Below are positions 7,266 to 14,623 of a stretch of 18,485 nucleotides of DNA, piece by piece (position 1 is the stretch's first letter; every line of letters starts with the position of its first letter). The stretch is from Fen-999 sp035505955. Lineage in GTDB: Bacteria > Pseudomonadota > Gammaproteobacteria > Burkholderiales > Rhodocyclaceae. The notes below the pieces were generated by a model that was not told the DNA's origin, did no database searches, and saw only the letters and a list, made by a program, of their open reading frames with translations. Both the position numbers and the translations under genes were made by a program. Location of the stretch: contig DATJQH010000130.1 of NCBI GenBank assembly GCA_035505955.1, positions 1-18,485 on the forward strand, given 5' to 3'.

Positions 7266-8396
7266 TCAGGCCTCCTGCATCATTCTCCAGTACTGGAACT
7301 TCATCGTGGCGGCCGCGCCGGCGACGATGGCGACGAAAGTGAGCATGGAGCCGACGGCCAGCGTCGACACGCCCGTGATCGCCTGGCCCACGGTGCAACC
7401 CATGGAAAGTACGCCGCCGACGCCCATGAGTACGCCGCCGATGGCGTGGTTCGCGAAGTCGCCCGCATTGACGAACCACTCGATGCGGAACTTGCCCGTC
7501 AGGACCGAGTAGAGGAAGGAACCTACGACCACGCCCGTGAGCGCCGCGATGCCGAAGTTGATCAGCGAGAAGTCGCCCGGCTGCAGCAGGTAGTGCGCGA
7601 TGTCGCCCATCGGGCTGATGAAGGTGTAGGACTGCACTTCGACGCGAGACGGTTGCGTGTCCGCCATCTCCGCCCATTCCTTCCACTCGGTGCCCATGGA
7701 GCCGCCGGTGATGTACCAGCCCGCGACGACGGCGAGGCCGATGACGACACCGCCGAGGATGTTGTCTCGGTTGGCGCGGAAGTCGGCATTGCCAAAGGCG
7801 AATCCGGCCAGGACGAGCACGAGCAGGGCGCCGAGGATCAGGTGCAGCGTGCCGGTGTTCTCCATGCCGGCGACGCCGCCGAGGATGCCGTCGAGCGTCT
7901 GGGTCTTGGCGCCGAGCAGGGGACCGAGGTTCACGGTCAGCGGCGCCATCCAGCTGTTGAAGACGACGCCGTAGAAATCGCTCCACAGCATCAGGTAGGC
8001 CATGGTCGAGGCGATGACCAGTACCACCAGCGACTTGAGGTTGCCGCCACCGATGCGTACCAGCGTCTTGTTGCCGCAGCCCGAGGCCAGCGTCATGCCG
8101 ACGCCGAACATCAGGCCGCCGAGGAGGTAGCGCAGCCAGGCGAAGTTGGCCGTGCGATAGGGCGGAAAGGTCGTGCCTGAAAGGTCGGCCATGCCGGAGG
8201 CTTCGAGCAGCAGCACGCCGCCCATGGCGACCGCGATGGCGAGGAGCCATGCGCGCAGCCGGCCCTTGTCCTCCATGTTGATCCAGTCCGACACGGCGCC
8301 CATGGTGCAGAAATTGGTCTTGTTGGCAACCGCGCCCATGATCGCCGCGATGGCGAATGCCGAAAACAGCACTTTCTGGTGTATGGCGAATTCCAT
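7266..8396 (-). CDS. YeeE/YedE (TsuA-like) sulfur-compound transporter
   Basis: This is a 376-residue inner-membrane protein of the YeeE/YedE family, whose studied members (TsuA) import thiosulfate. The family marks are three conserved cysteine motifs: NFCTMGAVSDW (Cys30), LASGCGNKTLVRIG (Cys107) and LSMGCTVGQAITG (Cys334). They lie in two inverted halves with about nine helices and a soluble insert (about residues 220-265, EWKEWAEMADTQ). Cysteine positions near the pore are thought to relay thiosulfate by hydrogen bonding. The ATG at 8396 follows a strong GGAGGAA (8407-8401) at 4-5 nt; a longer open frame reaches 8480 but lacks that support. It has its own promoter and 5' hairpin. The usual TusA-like partner (TsuB/YeeD) is not in the window. 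Transport of sulfite, selenium species or another sulfur compound is possible. Confidence 0.9.
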   Translation of the reverse strand: MEFAIHQKVLFSAFAIAAIMGAVANKTNFCTMGAVSDWINMEDKGRLRAWLLAIAVAMGGVLLLEASGMADLSGTTFPPYRTANFAWLRYLLGGLMFGVGMTLASGCGNKTLVRIGGGNLKSLVVLVIASTMAYLMLWSDFYGVVFNSWMAPLTVNLGPLLGAKTQTLDGILGGVAGMENTGTLHLILGALLVLVLAGFAFGNADFRANRDNILGGVVIGLAVVAGWYITGGSMGTEWKEWAEMADTQPSRVEVQSYTFISPMGDIAHYLLQPGDFSLINFGIAALTGVVVGSFLYSVLTGKFRIEWFVNAGDFANHAIGGVLMGVGGVLSMGCTVGQAITGVSTLAVGSMLTFVAIVAGAAATMKFQYWRMMQEA

Positions 8397-8400
8397 TGTC

Positions 8401-8407
8401 TTCCTCC
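8401..8407 (-). promoter_or_regulatory. Strong Shine-Dalgarno of the YeeE/YedE gene
   Basis: GGAGGAA on the minus strand, 4 nt before the ATG at 8396. It fixes the start at MEFAIHQKVLF and excludes the 28-residue upstream extension of the open frame. Confidence 0.85.
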
Positions 8408-8410
8408 GAA

Positions 8411-8429
8411 AGGGGCTCTGAAGGCCCCT
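8411..8429 (-). promoter_or_regulatory. 5'-UTR hairpin before the YeeE/YedE gene
   Basis: A 6-bp GC stem (AGGGGC with GCCCCT, loop of 7 nt) ends directly before the purine block of the ribosome-binding site. On the minus strand it is followed by only three Ts, so it is a weak terminator for queC at best. It could instead influence translation or mRNA stability of the transporter gene. Confidence 0.5.
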
Positions 8430-8451
8430 GTTGTCCCCACCGGAACGCGCG

Positions 8452-8480
8452 ATTCTAGATGTCCGCGCCAACCCGGCCAA
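8452..8480 (-). promoter_or_regulatory. Probable sigma70 promoter of the YeeE/YedE gene
   Basis: On the minus strand TTGGCC (8480-8475, 4/6 to consensus) and TAGAAT (8457-8452, 5/6) are spaced by 17 nt. The predicted start near 8445 leaves a leader of about 50 nt that contains the hairpin and the ribosome-binding site. The promoter lies just after the queC stop codon, so the transporter can be transcribed separately from queC. Confidence 0.6.
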
Positions 8481-8501
8481 TCAATAATGCCTAGCCGGCG
8501 A

Positions 8502-9182
8502 TCATGCTCGCGAATGATAGCGCGTCGGGTCGGCTACGCCTGCAGACTGGAAGCCGGCCCGGCGCAACCGGCAGGAGTCGCAGACGCCGCAGGCGGTACC
8601 GTCGGCCTCCGCCTGATAGCAGGAGACCGTGAGGCCGTAATCGACGCCGAGCTCGATGCCGCGACGGATGATGTCGGCCTTGCTCAGGTCGATCAGCGGC
8701 GTGTGGATGCGCATGCGCCAGCCCTCGACCGCGGCCTTGGTGGCGAGATTCGCCATCGCCTCGAAAGCATGGATGAATTCCGGCCGGCAATCGGGATAGC
8801 CCGAGTAGTCCACGGCATTGACGCCGACGAAGATGTCCTGGCTGCCGAGGACTTCGGCCCACGCGAGCGCCAGCGAAAGCATGACCGTGTTGCGGGCCGG
8901 CACGTAGGTGACCGGGATGCCGGGGGCAAGGCCCGTGGTCGGCACGGCGATGCCCGGATCGGTCAATGCCGAACCCCCGAACTGGTTCAGGTCTAGGTGA
9001 ACGGTGCGATGGCCGCGCGCGCCCAATGCGCTCGCGACACGGGAGGCGGCAGCGAGTTCGGCGCCGTGGCGCTGGCCGTAGTCGACAGACAGGCAAAACG
9101 GCGCAAACCCGGCCTCGCGCGCGATGGCCAGTGTGGTGGCGGAATCGAGTCCGCCCGAAAGAAGGACGACGGCAGGCTGCAT
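8502..9182 (-). CDS. queC: 7-cyano-7-deazaguanine synthase QueC
   Basis: QueC converts 7-carboxy-7-deazaguanine to preQ0 with ATP and ammonia, in the pathway to queuosine in tRNA. The 226-residue protein has the PP-loop ATP site SGGLDS at residues 9-14. It continues with FCLSVDYGQRHGAEL and YVPARNTVMLSLALAWAE, and a TPLIDLSKADIIRRG segment. The zinc-binding cysteines are Cys188, Cys198, Cys201 and Cys204 (CGVCDSCRLRRAGF). All key residues are present and length is normal. The ATG at 9182 is the natural start because the PP-loop follows directly; no clear Shine-Dalgarno sequence is seen. It is transcribed divergently from the 116-residue protein gene across a 55-nt gap. Other queuosine genes (queD, queE, queF) are not in the window, and no preQ1 riboswitch is visible. 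Confidence 0.97.
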   Translation of the reverse strand: MQPAVVLLSGGLDSATTLAIAREAGFAPFCLSVDYGQRHGAELAAASRVASALGARGHRTVHLDLNQFGGSALTDPGIAVPTTGLAPGIPVTYVPARNTVMLSLALAWAEVLGSQDIFVGVNAVDYSGYPDCRPEFIHAFEAMANLATKAAVEGWRMRIHTPLIDLSKADIIRRGIELGVDYGLTVSCYQAEADGTACGVCDSCRLRRAGFQSAGVADPTRYHSRA

Positions 9183-9225
9183 GGTTCGATGTTAGCAGAC
9201 AGTATCGGCCGGCCGCAGGCGCGTC

Positions 9226-9231
9226 TATAAT
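9226..9231 (+). promoter_or_regulatory. Perfect -10 box giving a leaderless start
   Basis: TATAAT ends 6 nt before the ATG at 9238, so transcription would be expected to begin at or next to the A of the start codon. The -35 region (around 9203-9208, TATCGG) is poor. No purine-rich ribosome-binding site exists in front of the ATG, which agrees with a leaderless message. Confidence 0.55.
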
Positions 9232-9237
9232 GCCGCC

Positions 9238-9588
9238 ATGCCGATTGATCCCATCACGGCCGCCATCGTCGGTTCGGTGATCAACAACGCGCTCGGAGAA
9301 ATCGCGAACGCGCCGCCGCCGGTCGCGTCCGTGCCGATAGAAGGCGTGCCCCGCGTCCTGCCCGAGGGCACGATCAAGGGCGAGATGATTGTCGGCAGCC
9401 CAACCAGCGCCATGGTCAATGGCCGGCCCATGGTGCTCGCACCCGGCGTTCAGATTCGCGACCCGTACAACATGACGGTGCTGCCGGGCATGATCGGGCA
9501 GCCTGTATTGGTGCGCTACCAGACCGACGTTTCCGGCGCCATCTCCAGGGTCTGGATACTTTCGCAGCAGGAAGCGGCCCAGCCCTGA
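9238..9588 (+). CDS. Conserved-looking protein of unknown function upstream of miaB
   Basis: I do not recognise this 116-residue protein. It begins MPIDPITAAIVGSVINNALG, a mildly hydrophobic helix without signal-peptide character, then a Pro-rich linker (APPPVASVP). After that comes a mostly beta-type region with many Gly/Val/Pro residues (EGTIKGEMIVGSPTSAMVNG, later RYQTDVSGAISRVWILS). The composition suggests a small soluble beta-rich domain. Codon use matches the neighbours, and its stop codon shares one base with the miaB ATG (TGATG), which indicates a shared transcript and coupled translation. A perfect TATAAT 6 nt before the ATG and the lack of a ribosome-binding site suggest leaderless expression. 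A role linked to MiaB is only an inference from position. Confidence 0.8.
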   Translation: MPIDPITAAIVGSVINNALGEIANAPPPVASVPIEGVPRVLPEGTIKGEMIVGSPTSAMVNGRPMVLAPGVQIRDPYNMTVLPGMIGQPVLVRYQTDVSGAISRVWILSQQEAAQP

Positions 9589-10922
9589 TGGCCGGCAAGG
9601 TGTTCATCCGCACCTTCGGGTGCCAGATGAACGAGTACGATTCGGACAAGATGGCCGACGTGCTCGGTTCCGCCTGGGGCACGGTCAAGACCGACCGCCC
9701 CGAGGACGCCGACATCATCCTCTTCAATACTTGCTCCGTGCGCGAGAAGGCGCAGGAGAAGGTATTCCACGAACTTGGCCGCGTGCGGCAACTCAAGCAG
9801 AGCCGGCCCGACCTCGTCATCGGCGTCGGCGGCTGCGTCGCGAGCCAGGAAGGCGACGCCATCGTCGCCCGCGCGCCGTACGTGGACATCGTCTTCGGCC
9901 CGCAGACGCTGCACCGGCTGCCCGAGCTGATCATGCGCCATCGCGCGTCGGGCCGCGCCGAGGTCGACGTGTCTTTTCCGGAGATCGAGAAGTTCGACAG
10001 CCTGCCGCAGTCGCGCAGTGCCGGTGCCGCCGCCTTCGTCTCGGTAATGGAAGGCTGCTCCAAGTTCTGCACCTACTGCATCGTGCCCTATACGCGCGGC
10101 GACGAAGTCTCGCGTCCGTTTGACGACGTGCTCAACGAAGTCTCGCGCCTGACGTCACAGGGCGTGCGCGAGGTCAACCTGCTAGGGCAGAACGTCAATG
10201 CCTATCGCGGCGCCATGGCCGACGGCGACACGGCGGACCTCGCGTTGCTGATCGAGGCGCTGGCCGAGGTGCCCGAAGTCGAGCGCATCCGCTACACGAC
10301 GTCGCATCCGCGCGAGATGACGCAGCGCCTGATCGATCTTTACCGGACGGTGCCGAAGCTCGTGTCGCACCTGCACCTGCCGGTCCAGTCGGGCTCCGAC
10401 CGCATCCTCGCCGCAATGAAGCGCGGCTACACGATTCTCGAATACAAGTCGCTGGTGAGGAAGCTCCGCGCCGCGCGGCCGGATATCTCGCTCTCGACGG
10501 ACTTCATCGTCGGCTTCCCCGGCGAGACGGAGGAAGACTTCGAGAAGACCATGAAGCTGATCGACGAGGTTGGCTTCGACGCCAGCTTCTCCTTCATCTT
10601 CAGCCCGCGCCCGGGCACGCCGGCGGCAGAGATGGCGGACGGGACGCCGGCCGAGGTCAAGACGGCGCGCCTGATGCGCCTGCAGAAGCGCATCGACCAA
10701 CTCGCCTTCACCGTTTCGGCGGGCATGGTCGGTACGGTCCAGCGCGTCCTGGTCGAGGGCGTCTCGCGCAAGGACGCGCAGGAACTGGCCGGGCGCACCG
10801 ACAACAACCGCATCGTCAACTTCGCCGGCCCCGTGCGCCTTGTCGACACGTTCATCGAAGTGCGCATCACGGCGGCGCTGCCGCACAGCTTGCGCGGTGA
10901 AGTGGTGACTTCAGAATGGTGA
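9588..10922 (+). CDS. miaB: tRNA-2-methylthio-N6-dimethylallyladenosine synthase MiaB
   Basis: MiaB is a radical-SAM methylthiotransferase that adds a methylthio group to i6A37 of tRNAs reading U-starting codons. The 444-residue protein has the N-terminal UPF0004 domain with auxiliary-cluster cysteines Cys12 (FGCQMNEYDSDKM), Cys49 (NTCSVREKA) and Cys83 (VGGCVASQEG). The radical-SAM motif CxxxCxxC is at Cys157/Cys161/Cys164 (EGCSKFCTYCIVPYTRG), and the C-terminal TRAM domain starts at about residue 380. MEGCSKFCTYCIVPYTRG and HLHLPVQSGSD favour MiaB over RimO or MtaB. It overlaps the upstream gene by 1 nt and the PhoH gene by 7 nt, making it part of a tight multi-gene unit. Length is slightly below the E. 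coli protein, within the family range. Confidence 0.97.
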   Translation: MAGKVFIRTFGCQMNEYDSDKMADVLGSAWGTVKTDRPEDADIILFNTCSVREKAQEKVFHELGRVRQLKQSRPDLVIGVGGCVASQEGDAIVARAPYVDIVFGPQTLHRLPELIMRHRASGRAEVDVSFPEIEKFDSLPQSRSAGAAAFVSVMEGCSKFCTYCIVPYTRGDEVSRPFDDVLNEVSRLTSQGVREVNLLGQNVNAYRGAMADGDTADLALLIEALAEVPEVERIRYTTSHPREMTQRLIDLYRTVPKLVSHLHLPVQSGSDRILAAMKRGYTILEYKSLVRKLRAARPDISLSTDFIVGFPGETEEDFEKTMKLIDEVGFDASFSFIFSPRPGTPAAEMADGTPAEVKTARLMRLQKRIDQLAFTVSAGMVGTVQRVLVEGVSRKDAQELAGRTDNNRIVNFAGPVRLVDTFIEVRITAALPHSLRGEVVTSEW

Positions 10923-11872
10923 AGCCGAGGCCCGTCGAGGTGACGCTGGCGCCGCTCGACAACGAGCGTCTGGCTAGCCTGTGCGGCCCGCTGGACGAGA
11001 ACCTGCGCCAGATCGAAACGGCCTTCGATGTCACGATCGCGCGTCGCGGCGAGCATTGCCACGTCACCGGCGAGCCGGCGCGCACGCGCATGGCGGCGCA
11101 GGCGCTCGAGCACTTCTACGAGGCGGCCAAGGCGCCGCTGTCGATCGACGACATCCAACTGGGCCTCGTTGAATTGCGCAATCGCGGCCAACCCGCGCAT
11201 GCGCCGGCGGCGCTGCTGACGAAGAAGAGCGACCTGCACGGTCGCACGCCTAACCAGGTGCAGTACATCCGCCAGATCCAGGAACACGACATCACGTTCG
11301 CCATCGGCCCGGCGGGCACGGGCAAGACGTATCTGGCCGTCGCGTCGGCGGTCGACGCGTTCGAGCGTGACCAGGTGCAGCGCATTGTCCTTACGCGCCC
11401 GGCCGTGGAAGCCGGGGAACGGCTGGGCTTCCTGCCCGGCGACCTCGCGCAGAAGGTCGATCCCTACCTGCGCCCGCTCTACGATGCGCTGTACGACCTG
11501 ATGGATTTCGACAAGGTCGGCCGGCTGTTCGAGAAGGGCCACATCGAGATCGCGCCGCTCGCCTACATGCGCGGGCGCACGCTCAACCACGCCTTCATCA
11601 TCCTCGACGAGGCGCAGAACACGACGCCGGAGCAGATGAAGATGTTCCTGACGCGCATCGGCATCGGCGCCAAGGCCGTCGTCACCGGCGACGTGACGCA
11701 GGTGGATCTCGCCAAGGGCCAGAAATCGGGGCTGGTCGAGGCGCGGCGCATCCTCGCCGATGTGCGCGGACTCGCCTTCACCGACTTCACCGCCGCCGAC
11801 GTCGTGCGGCATCCACTGGTGGCGAGGATCGTCGCCGCCTACGAGTCCCATGCCAAGAAGAAGACTCCCTGA
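10916..11872 (+). CDS. ybeZ: PhoH-like ATPase (YbeZ)
   Basis: This 318-residue P-loop ATPase belongs to the PhoH family, and the gene position next to ybeY identifies it as YbeZ. The N-terminal part (about residues 30-75) looks like a small KH-type RNA-binding domain. The ATPase core has Walker A GPAGTGKT at residues 131-138, then TRPAVEAGERLGFLPGD, and Walker B in AFIILDEAQNTTPEQMKMFL with a sensor-like TGDVTQVDL. It probably acts with YbeY in rRNA processing or ribosome quality control; the family link is established, the exact reaction is not. It starts at the ATG at 10916, inside the miaB end; a GTG at 10919 is an alternative. Its 3' end overlaps ybeY by 23 nt. Confidence 0.95.
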   Translation: MVKPRPVEVTLAPLDNERLASLCGPLDENLRQIETAFDVTIARRGEHCHVTGEPARTRMAAQALEHFYEAAKAPLSIDDIQLGLVELRNRGQPAHAPAALLTKKSDLHGRTPNQVQYIRQIQEHDITFAIGPAGTGKTYLAVASAVDAFERDQVQRIVLTRPAVEAGERLGFLPGDLAQKVDPYLRPLYDALYDLMDFDKVGRLFEKGHIEIAPLAYMRGRTLNHAFIILDEAQNTTPEQMKMFLTRIGIGAKAVVTGDVTQVDLAKGQKSGLVEARRILADVRGLAFTDFTAADVVRHPLVARIVAAYESHAKKKTP

Positions 11873-12299
11873 GTTGGTCCTCTCCGTGCAATACGGCTGC
11901 AAGGACGAAGCCTTGCCTTCGCGTCCGCAGGTGCGGCGCTGGGTGCGCGCAAGTTGCGAAAGGCCGGCGGAGGTCGCCGTGCGCTTTGTCGACGCCGAAG
12001 AGGGACGCGCGCTCAACCGCGACTTCCGCCGCAAGGACTACCCGACCAACGTGCTGTCGTTCGACTATGAAACGACGCCGCGCATCGTCGGCGATCTCGT
12101 GGTCTGCCCGCCGGTGGCGCTGCGAGAGGCGTTCGAGCAGGGCAAGAGCGCCGAGGCGCATTTCGCTCACCTGATCGTACATGGTATGCTGCATCTGGTG
12201 GGGTATGATCACGAAACCGGCACCGAAGATGCCGCCCGCATGGAAGCCCGGGAGCGCGAAATTCTCGCCGGCCTGGGCTATGCGGACCCCTACGACTGA
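11850..12299 (+). CDS. ybeY: Endoribonuclease / rRNA maturation factor YbeY
   Basis: YbeY is a zinc-dependent single-strand endoribonuclease needed for 16S rRNA 3'-end maturation and ribosome quality control. The 149-residue protein holds the family signatures FRRKDYPTNVLSF and GDLVVCPPV. The metal site is in HLIVHGMLHLVGYDHE, with the three histidines spaced H-x3-H-x5-H. The typical ending LGYADPYD closely resembles the end of the E. coli protein. The ATG at 11850 lies inside the PhoH gene and gives a length near the usual 150-155 residues; the open frame extends upstream to 11760 but that part is antiparallel to nothing conserved. A TTG at 11874 is a shorter alternative start. The 23-nt overlap with ybeZ supports translational coupling of these partners. 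Confidence 0.95.
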   Translation: MPRRRLPELVLSVQYGCKDEALPSRPQVRRWVRASCERPAEVAVRFVDAEEGRALNRDFRRKDYPTNVLSFDYETTPRIVGDLVVCPPVALREAFEQGKSAEAHFAHLIVHGMLHLVGYDHETGTEDAARMEAREREILAGLGYADPYD

Positions 12300-12302
12300 C
12301 CC

Positions 12303-13148
12303 ATGGACGCCGACAGTCAGAAACCGACGCTGCTCGAACGGATCTCCTCGCTGCTGATGCGTGCGCCGGAAGATCGCGAGCAGCTGCTGCAACTGCTGCA
12401 CGGCGCTTTCGAGCGCAATCTCCTCGACAGCGACGCCATGTCGATCATCGAGGGCGCCCTTTCGGTGTCGGACATGCAGGTGCGCGACGTCATGGTGCCG
12501 CGCGCGCAGATGGACGTGGTCAGCATCCACGACCCCATCGAGAAGATCGCCGAGTTCGTCATCGAAGCGACGCACTCGCGTTATCCGGTGGTGGGCGACA
12601 ATCGCGACGACGTGATCGGCATCCTGCTGGCGAAGGAGCTGCTGCGCCACTTCGCGGGCAAGGAATTCGACCTGCGCGACACACTGCGGCCGGCCGTATT
12701 CATCCCGGAATCGAAGCGGCTCAATGTCCTGCTGCGGGAATTCCGCGCTTCGCGCAACCACATGGCCGTGGTCGTCGACGAATACGGCGGCATCTCCGGC
12801 CTGGTCACGATCGAGGACGTGCTCGAACAGATCGTCGGCGACATCGAGGACGAGTACGACTTCGACGAGACGGCCGGCAACATCGTGCTCGACAACGCCG
12901 GGCGCTATCGCGTCAAGGCTGTCACGGAGATTGCAGATTTCAACGCGGCGTTCGGCACGCATTTCAGCGACGACGATTACGGCACCGTGGGCGGCCTGGT
13001 GATCCACCAGCTGGGCCGGCTGCCGCGGCGCAACGAAGTCGTGATGATCGACAACCTGCGCCTGCAGGTGCTGCGTGCCGACAGCCGGCGCGTGCACACG
13101 CTCCTCGTCGACCAGCAGCGCAGCCTGGCGCTGAATCCCGAAGAATGA
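12303..13148 (+). CDS. corC: CBS-domain protein CorC (YbeX)
   Basis: This 281-residue cytosolic protein has two CBS domains (about residues 60-185, opening VRDVMVPRAQMDVVSIHDP and closing GGISGLVTIEDVLEQIVGDI). The C-terminal CorC/HlyC-type transporter-associated domain (about 200-278) has the signature DDYGTVGGLVIHQLGRLPRR. The DUF21 membrane domain of the larger CNNM/CorC transporters is absent, as in the YbeX branch, so it is not a transporter by itself. The family has been tied to Mg2+/Co2+ handling and, through its place beside ybeY, to ribosome maturation; neither role can be read from sequence. It starts 3 nt after ybeY and its stop overlaps the lnt ATG (ATGA). Confidence 0.95.
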   Translation: MDADSQKPTLLERISSLLMRAPEDREQLLQLLHGAFERNLLDSDAMSIIEGALSVSDMQVRDVMVPRAQMDVVSIHDPIEKIAEFVIEATHSRYPVVGDNRDDVIGILLAKELLRHFAGKEFDLRDTLRPAVFIPESKRLNVLLREFRASRNHMAVVVDEYGGISGLVTIEDVLEQIVGDIEDEYDFDETAGNIVLDNAGRYRVKAVTEIADFNAAFGTHFSDDDYGTVGGLVIHQLGRLPRRNEVVMIDNLRLQVLRADSRRVHTLLVDQQRSLALNPEE

Positions 13149-14596
13149 GGCGGGCACTGGTTGCCGCGTTCGCAGCGGGCGCGGTGACGGTGCTGGGCTT
13201 CTCGCCCTTCGATCTGTTCCCGGTTCCGTTCCTAACGCTTGCCGTGCTGTTTGCGCTCTGGCGGCGCGCGCAGACCGCGGGCGGCGCGGCGTTGCTCGGC
13301 TTCGCCTGGGGCATGGGATGCTTCCTCGCGGGCGTCTCCTGGGTTTATGTGAGCCTGCACGACGTCGGCGGCATGGCGCTGCCGCTGGCCGCGCTCGCCA
13401 CGCTGGCCTTCTGCGCCATCCTGGCCGTGTTCCCGGCGCTGGCGGGATTCCTCTATCGGCGTACCGCCGCGGCTGACTTTCGTGGCGCTGTGCTGATGGT
13501 CGGGTTGTGGACGCTGACCGAGTGGTTGCGCGGCTGGGTGCTTACAGGATTGCCGTGGCTCGCCGTCGGCTACTCGCAGACACCGCCGAGTCCACTGGCC
13601 GGGTTCGCGTCGCTGATTGGCGTCTATGGTCTCGGTTTCATCGTGGCCGGTATGGCCTCGACGCTGGCCTTCGCGTGGCGCAAGCCGGTCGCCTGGCTCG
13701 CCATCGGAGCGCTGTTCGCCGTCGGTGCGGGCCTGCGCAGCGTCGAGTGGACACAGCCGACCGGTGCGCCACTCACCGTCAGCCTGCTCCAGGGCAACAT
13801 TCCGCAATCGCTGAAATGGGTGCCGGAGAACCTCTCGCTGTCCATGGATACCTACGCGCGCCTGGCGGCGGAATATCCGGCGCAGCTCACGGTGCTGCCC
13901 GAGACGGCGATTCCATTGCTCTTCGACGAGATTCCGCGCGACCTGCTGCGGCGCCTGACAGCCAACGGCGACCTGCTGATCGGCAGCCCGCTCGCGACCC
14001 GCGATGGCATCACCAACGCCGCGATCGCCCTCACGCGCGCGTCGGGCATGCAGGTCTATTCCAAGGTACACCTGGTTCCATTCGGGGAATACGTGCCGCC
14101 CGGGTTCGCCTGGTTCTTCGGCCTGGTCGACATTCCGATGTCGATCTTCCGGCCCGGCGCGCCGGACCAGCCGCCGCTGGTCATCGATGGCCTGCGCGTC
14201 AAGCCCAACATCTGCTACGAGGACCTGTTCGGCGAGGAGGTGCTGCGCGCACTGCCGCAGGCCAACCTGCTCATCAACCTTTCCAACACGGCCTGGTTCG
14301 GCGATTCGCTGGCACAGCCGCAGCACCTGCAGATCGCGCGCATGCGCGCGCTCGAGACGGGCCGGCCGGTCCTGCGCGCCACCAACACCGGCATGACGGC
14401 CGCGATCGATCCCGACGGCCGCGTCACGGCGGTGCTGCCGCCCTTCACCGCAGCGGGCCTGACCGTCTCGGTGCGCGGCTCCGTCGGCATGACGCCGTTC
14501 GCCCTCGTCGGCAACGTCGCTGCCGTACTGCTGGCATTGCTCGCCTGTCTGCCGGCGCTTGCTTTCCGTCAACGCGCCCGGCGCCTGCGGCGTTAA
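13145..14596 (+). CDS. lnt: Apolipoprotein N-acyltransferase Lnt
   Basis: Lnt adds the third acyl chain to the N-terminal cysteine of lipoproteins in the inner membrane, using phospholipid as donor. The 483-residue protein has an N-terminal set of helices (about residues 8-205), then the periplasmic nitrilase-like domain and a last helix (about 452-473). The catalytic triad is visible: Glu253 in LPETAIP, Lys307 in SKVHLVPFGEYVP and Cys357 in NICYEDLFGEE. Length is a little under the E. coli enzyme, mostly in loops. The ATG overlaps the corC stop by 4 nt, completing the ybeZ-ybeY-corC-lnt block known from many proteobacteria. It is needed for mature lipoproteins such as the efflux channel encoded at 376. 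Confidence 0.97.
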   Translation: MRRALVAAFAAGAVTVLGFSPFDLFPVPFLTLAVLFALWRRAQTAGGAALLGFAWGMGCFLAGVSWVYVSLHDVGGMALPLAALATLAFCAILAVFPALAGFLYRRTAAADFRGAVLMVGLWTLTEWLRGWVLTGLPWLAVGYSQTPPSPLAGFASLIGVYGLGFIVAGMASTLAFAWRKPVAWLAIGALFAVGAGLRSVEWTQPTGAPLTVSLLQGNIPQSLKWVPENLSLSMDTYARLAAEYPAQLTVLPETAIPLLFDEIPRDLLRRLTANGDLLIGSPLATRDGITNAAIALTRASGMQVYSKVHLVPFGEYVPPGFAWFFGLVDIPMSIFRPGAPDQPPLVIDGLRVKPNICYEDLFGEEVLRALPQANLLINLSNTAWFGDSLAQPQHLQIARMRALETGRPVLRATNTGMTAAIDPDGRVTAVLPPFTAAGLTVSVRGSVGMTPFALVGNVAAVLLALLACLPALAFRQRARRLRR

Positions 14597-14612
14597 GCTT
14601 TCACGACATCCA

Positions 14613-14617
14613 TGAGG
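14613..14617 (+). promoter_or_regulatory. Shine-Dalgarno deciding the FecR/DUF6600 gene start
   Basis: TGAGG stands 6 nt before the ATG at 14624, the same arrangement as in front of the OprM-type gene. It supports 14624 over the in-frame ATG at 14612, which overlaps this site. Confidence 0.6.
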
Positions 14618-14623
14618 TCGACC

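Noticed and set aside
9183..9237. preQ1 riboswitch or clear promoter for queC
   Set aside because: The 55-nt gap is too short and lacks the preQ1 aptamer pattern; on the minus strand only a weak GATACT box is seen, without a -35 match.
10427..12034. 535-codon open frame on the minus strand across miaB, ybeZ and ybeY
   Set aside because: It crosses three well-identified plus-strand genes, has no recognisable motif and is a composition artefact.
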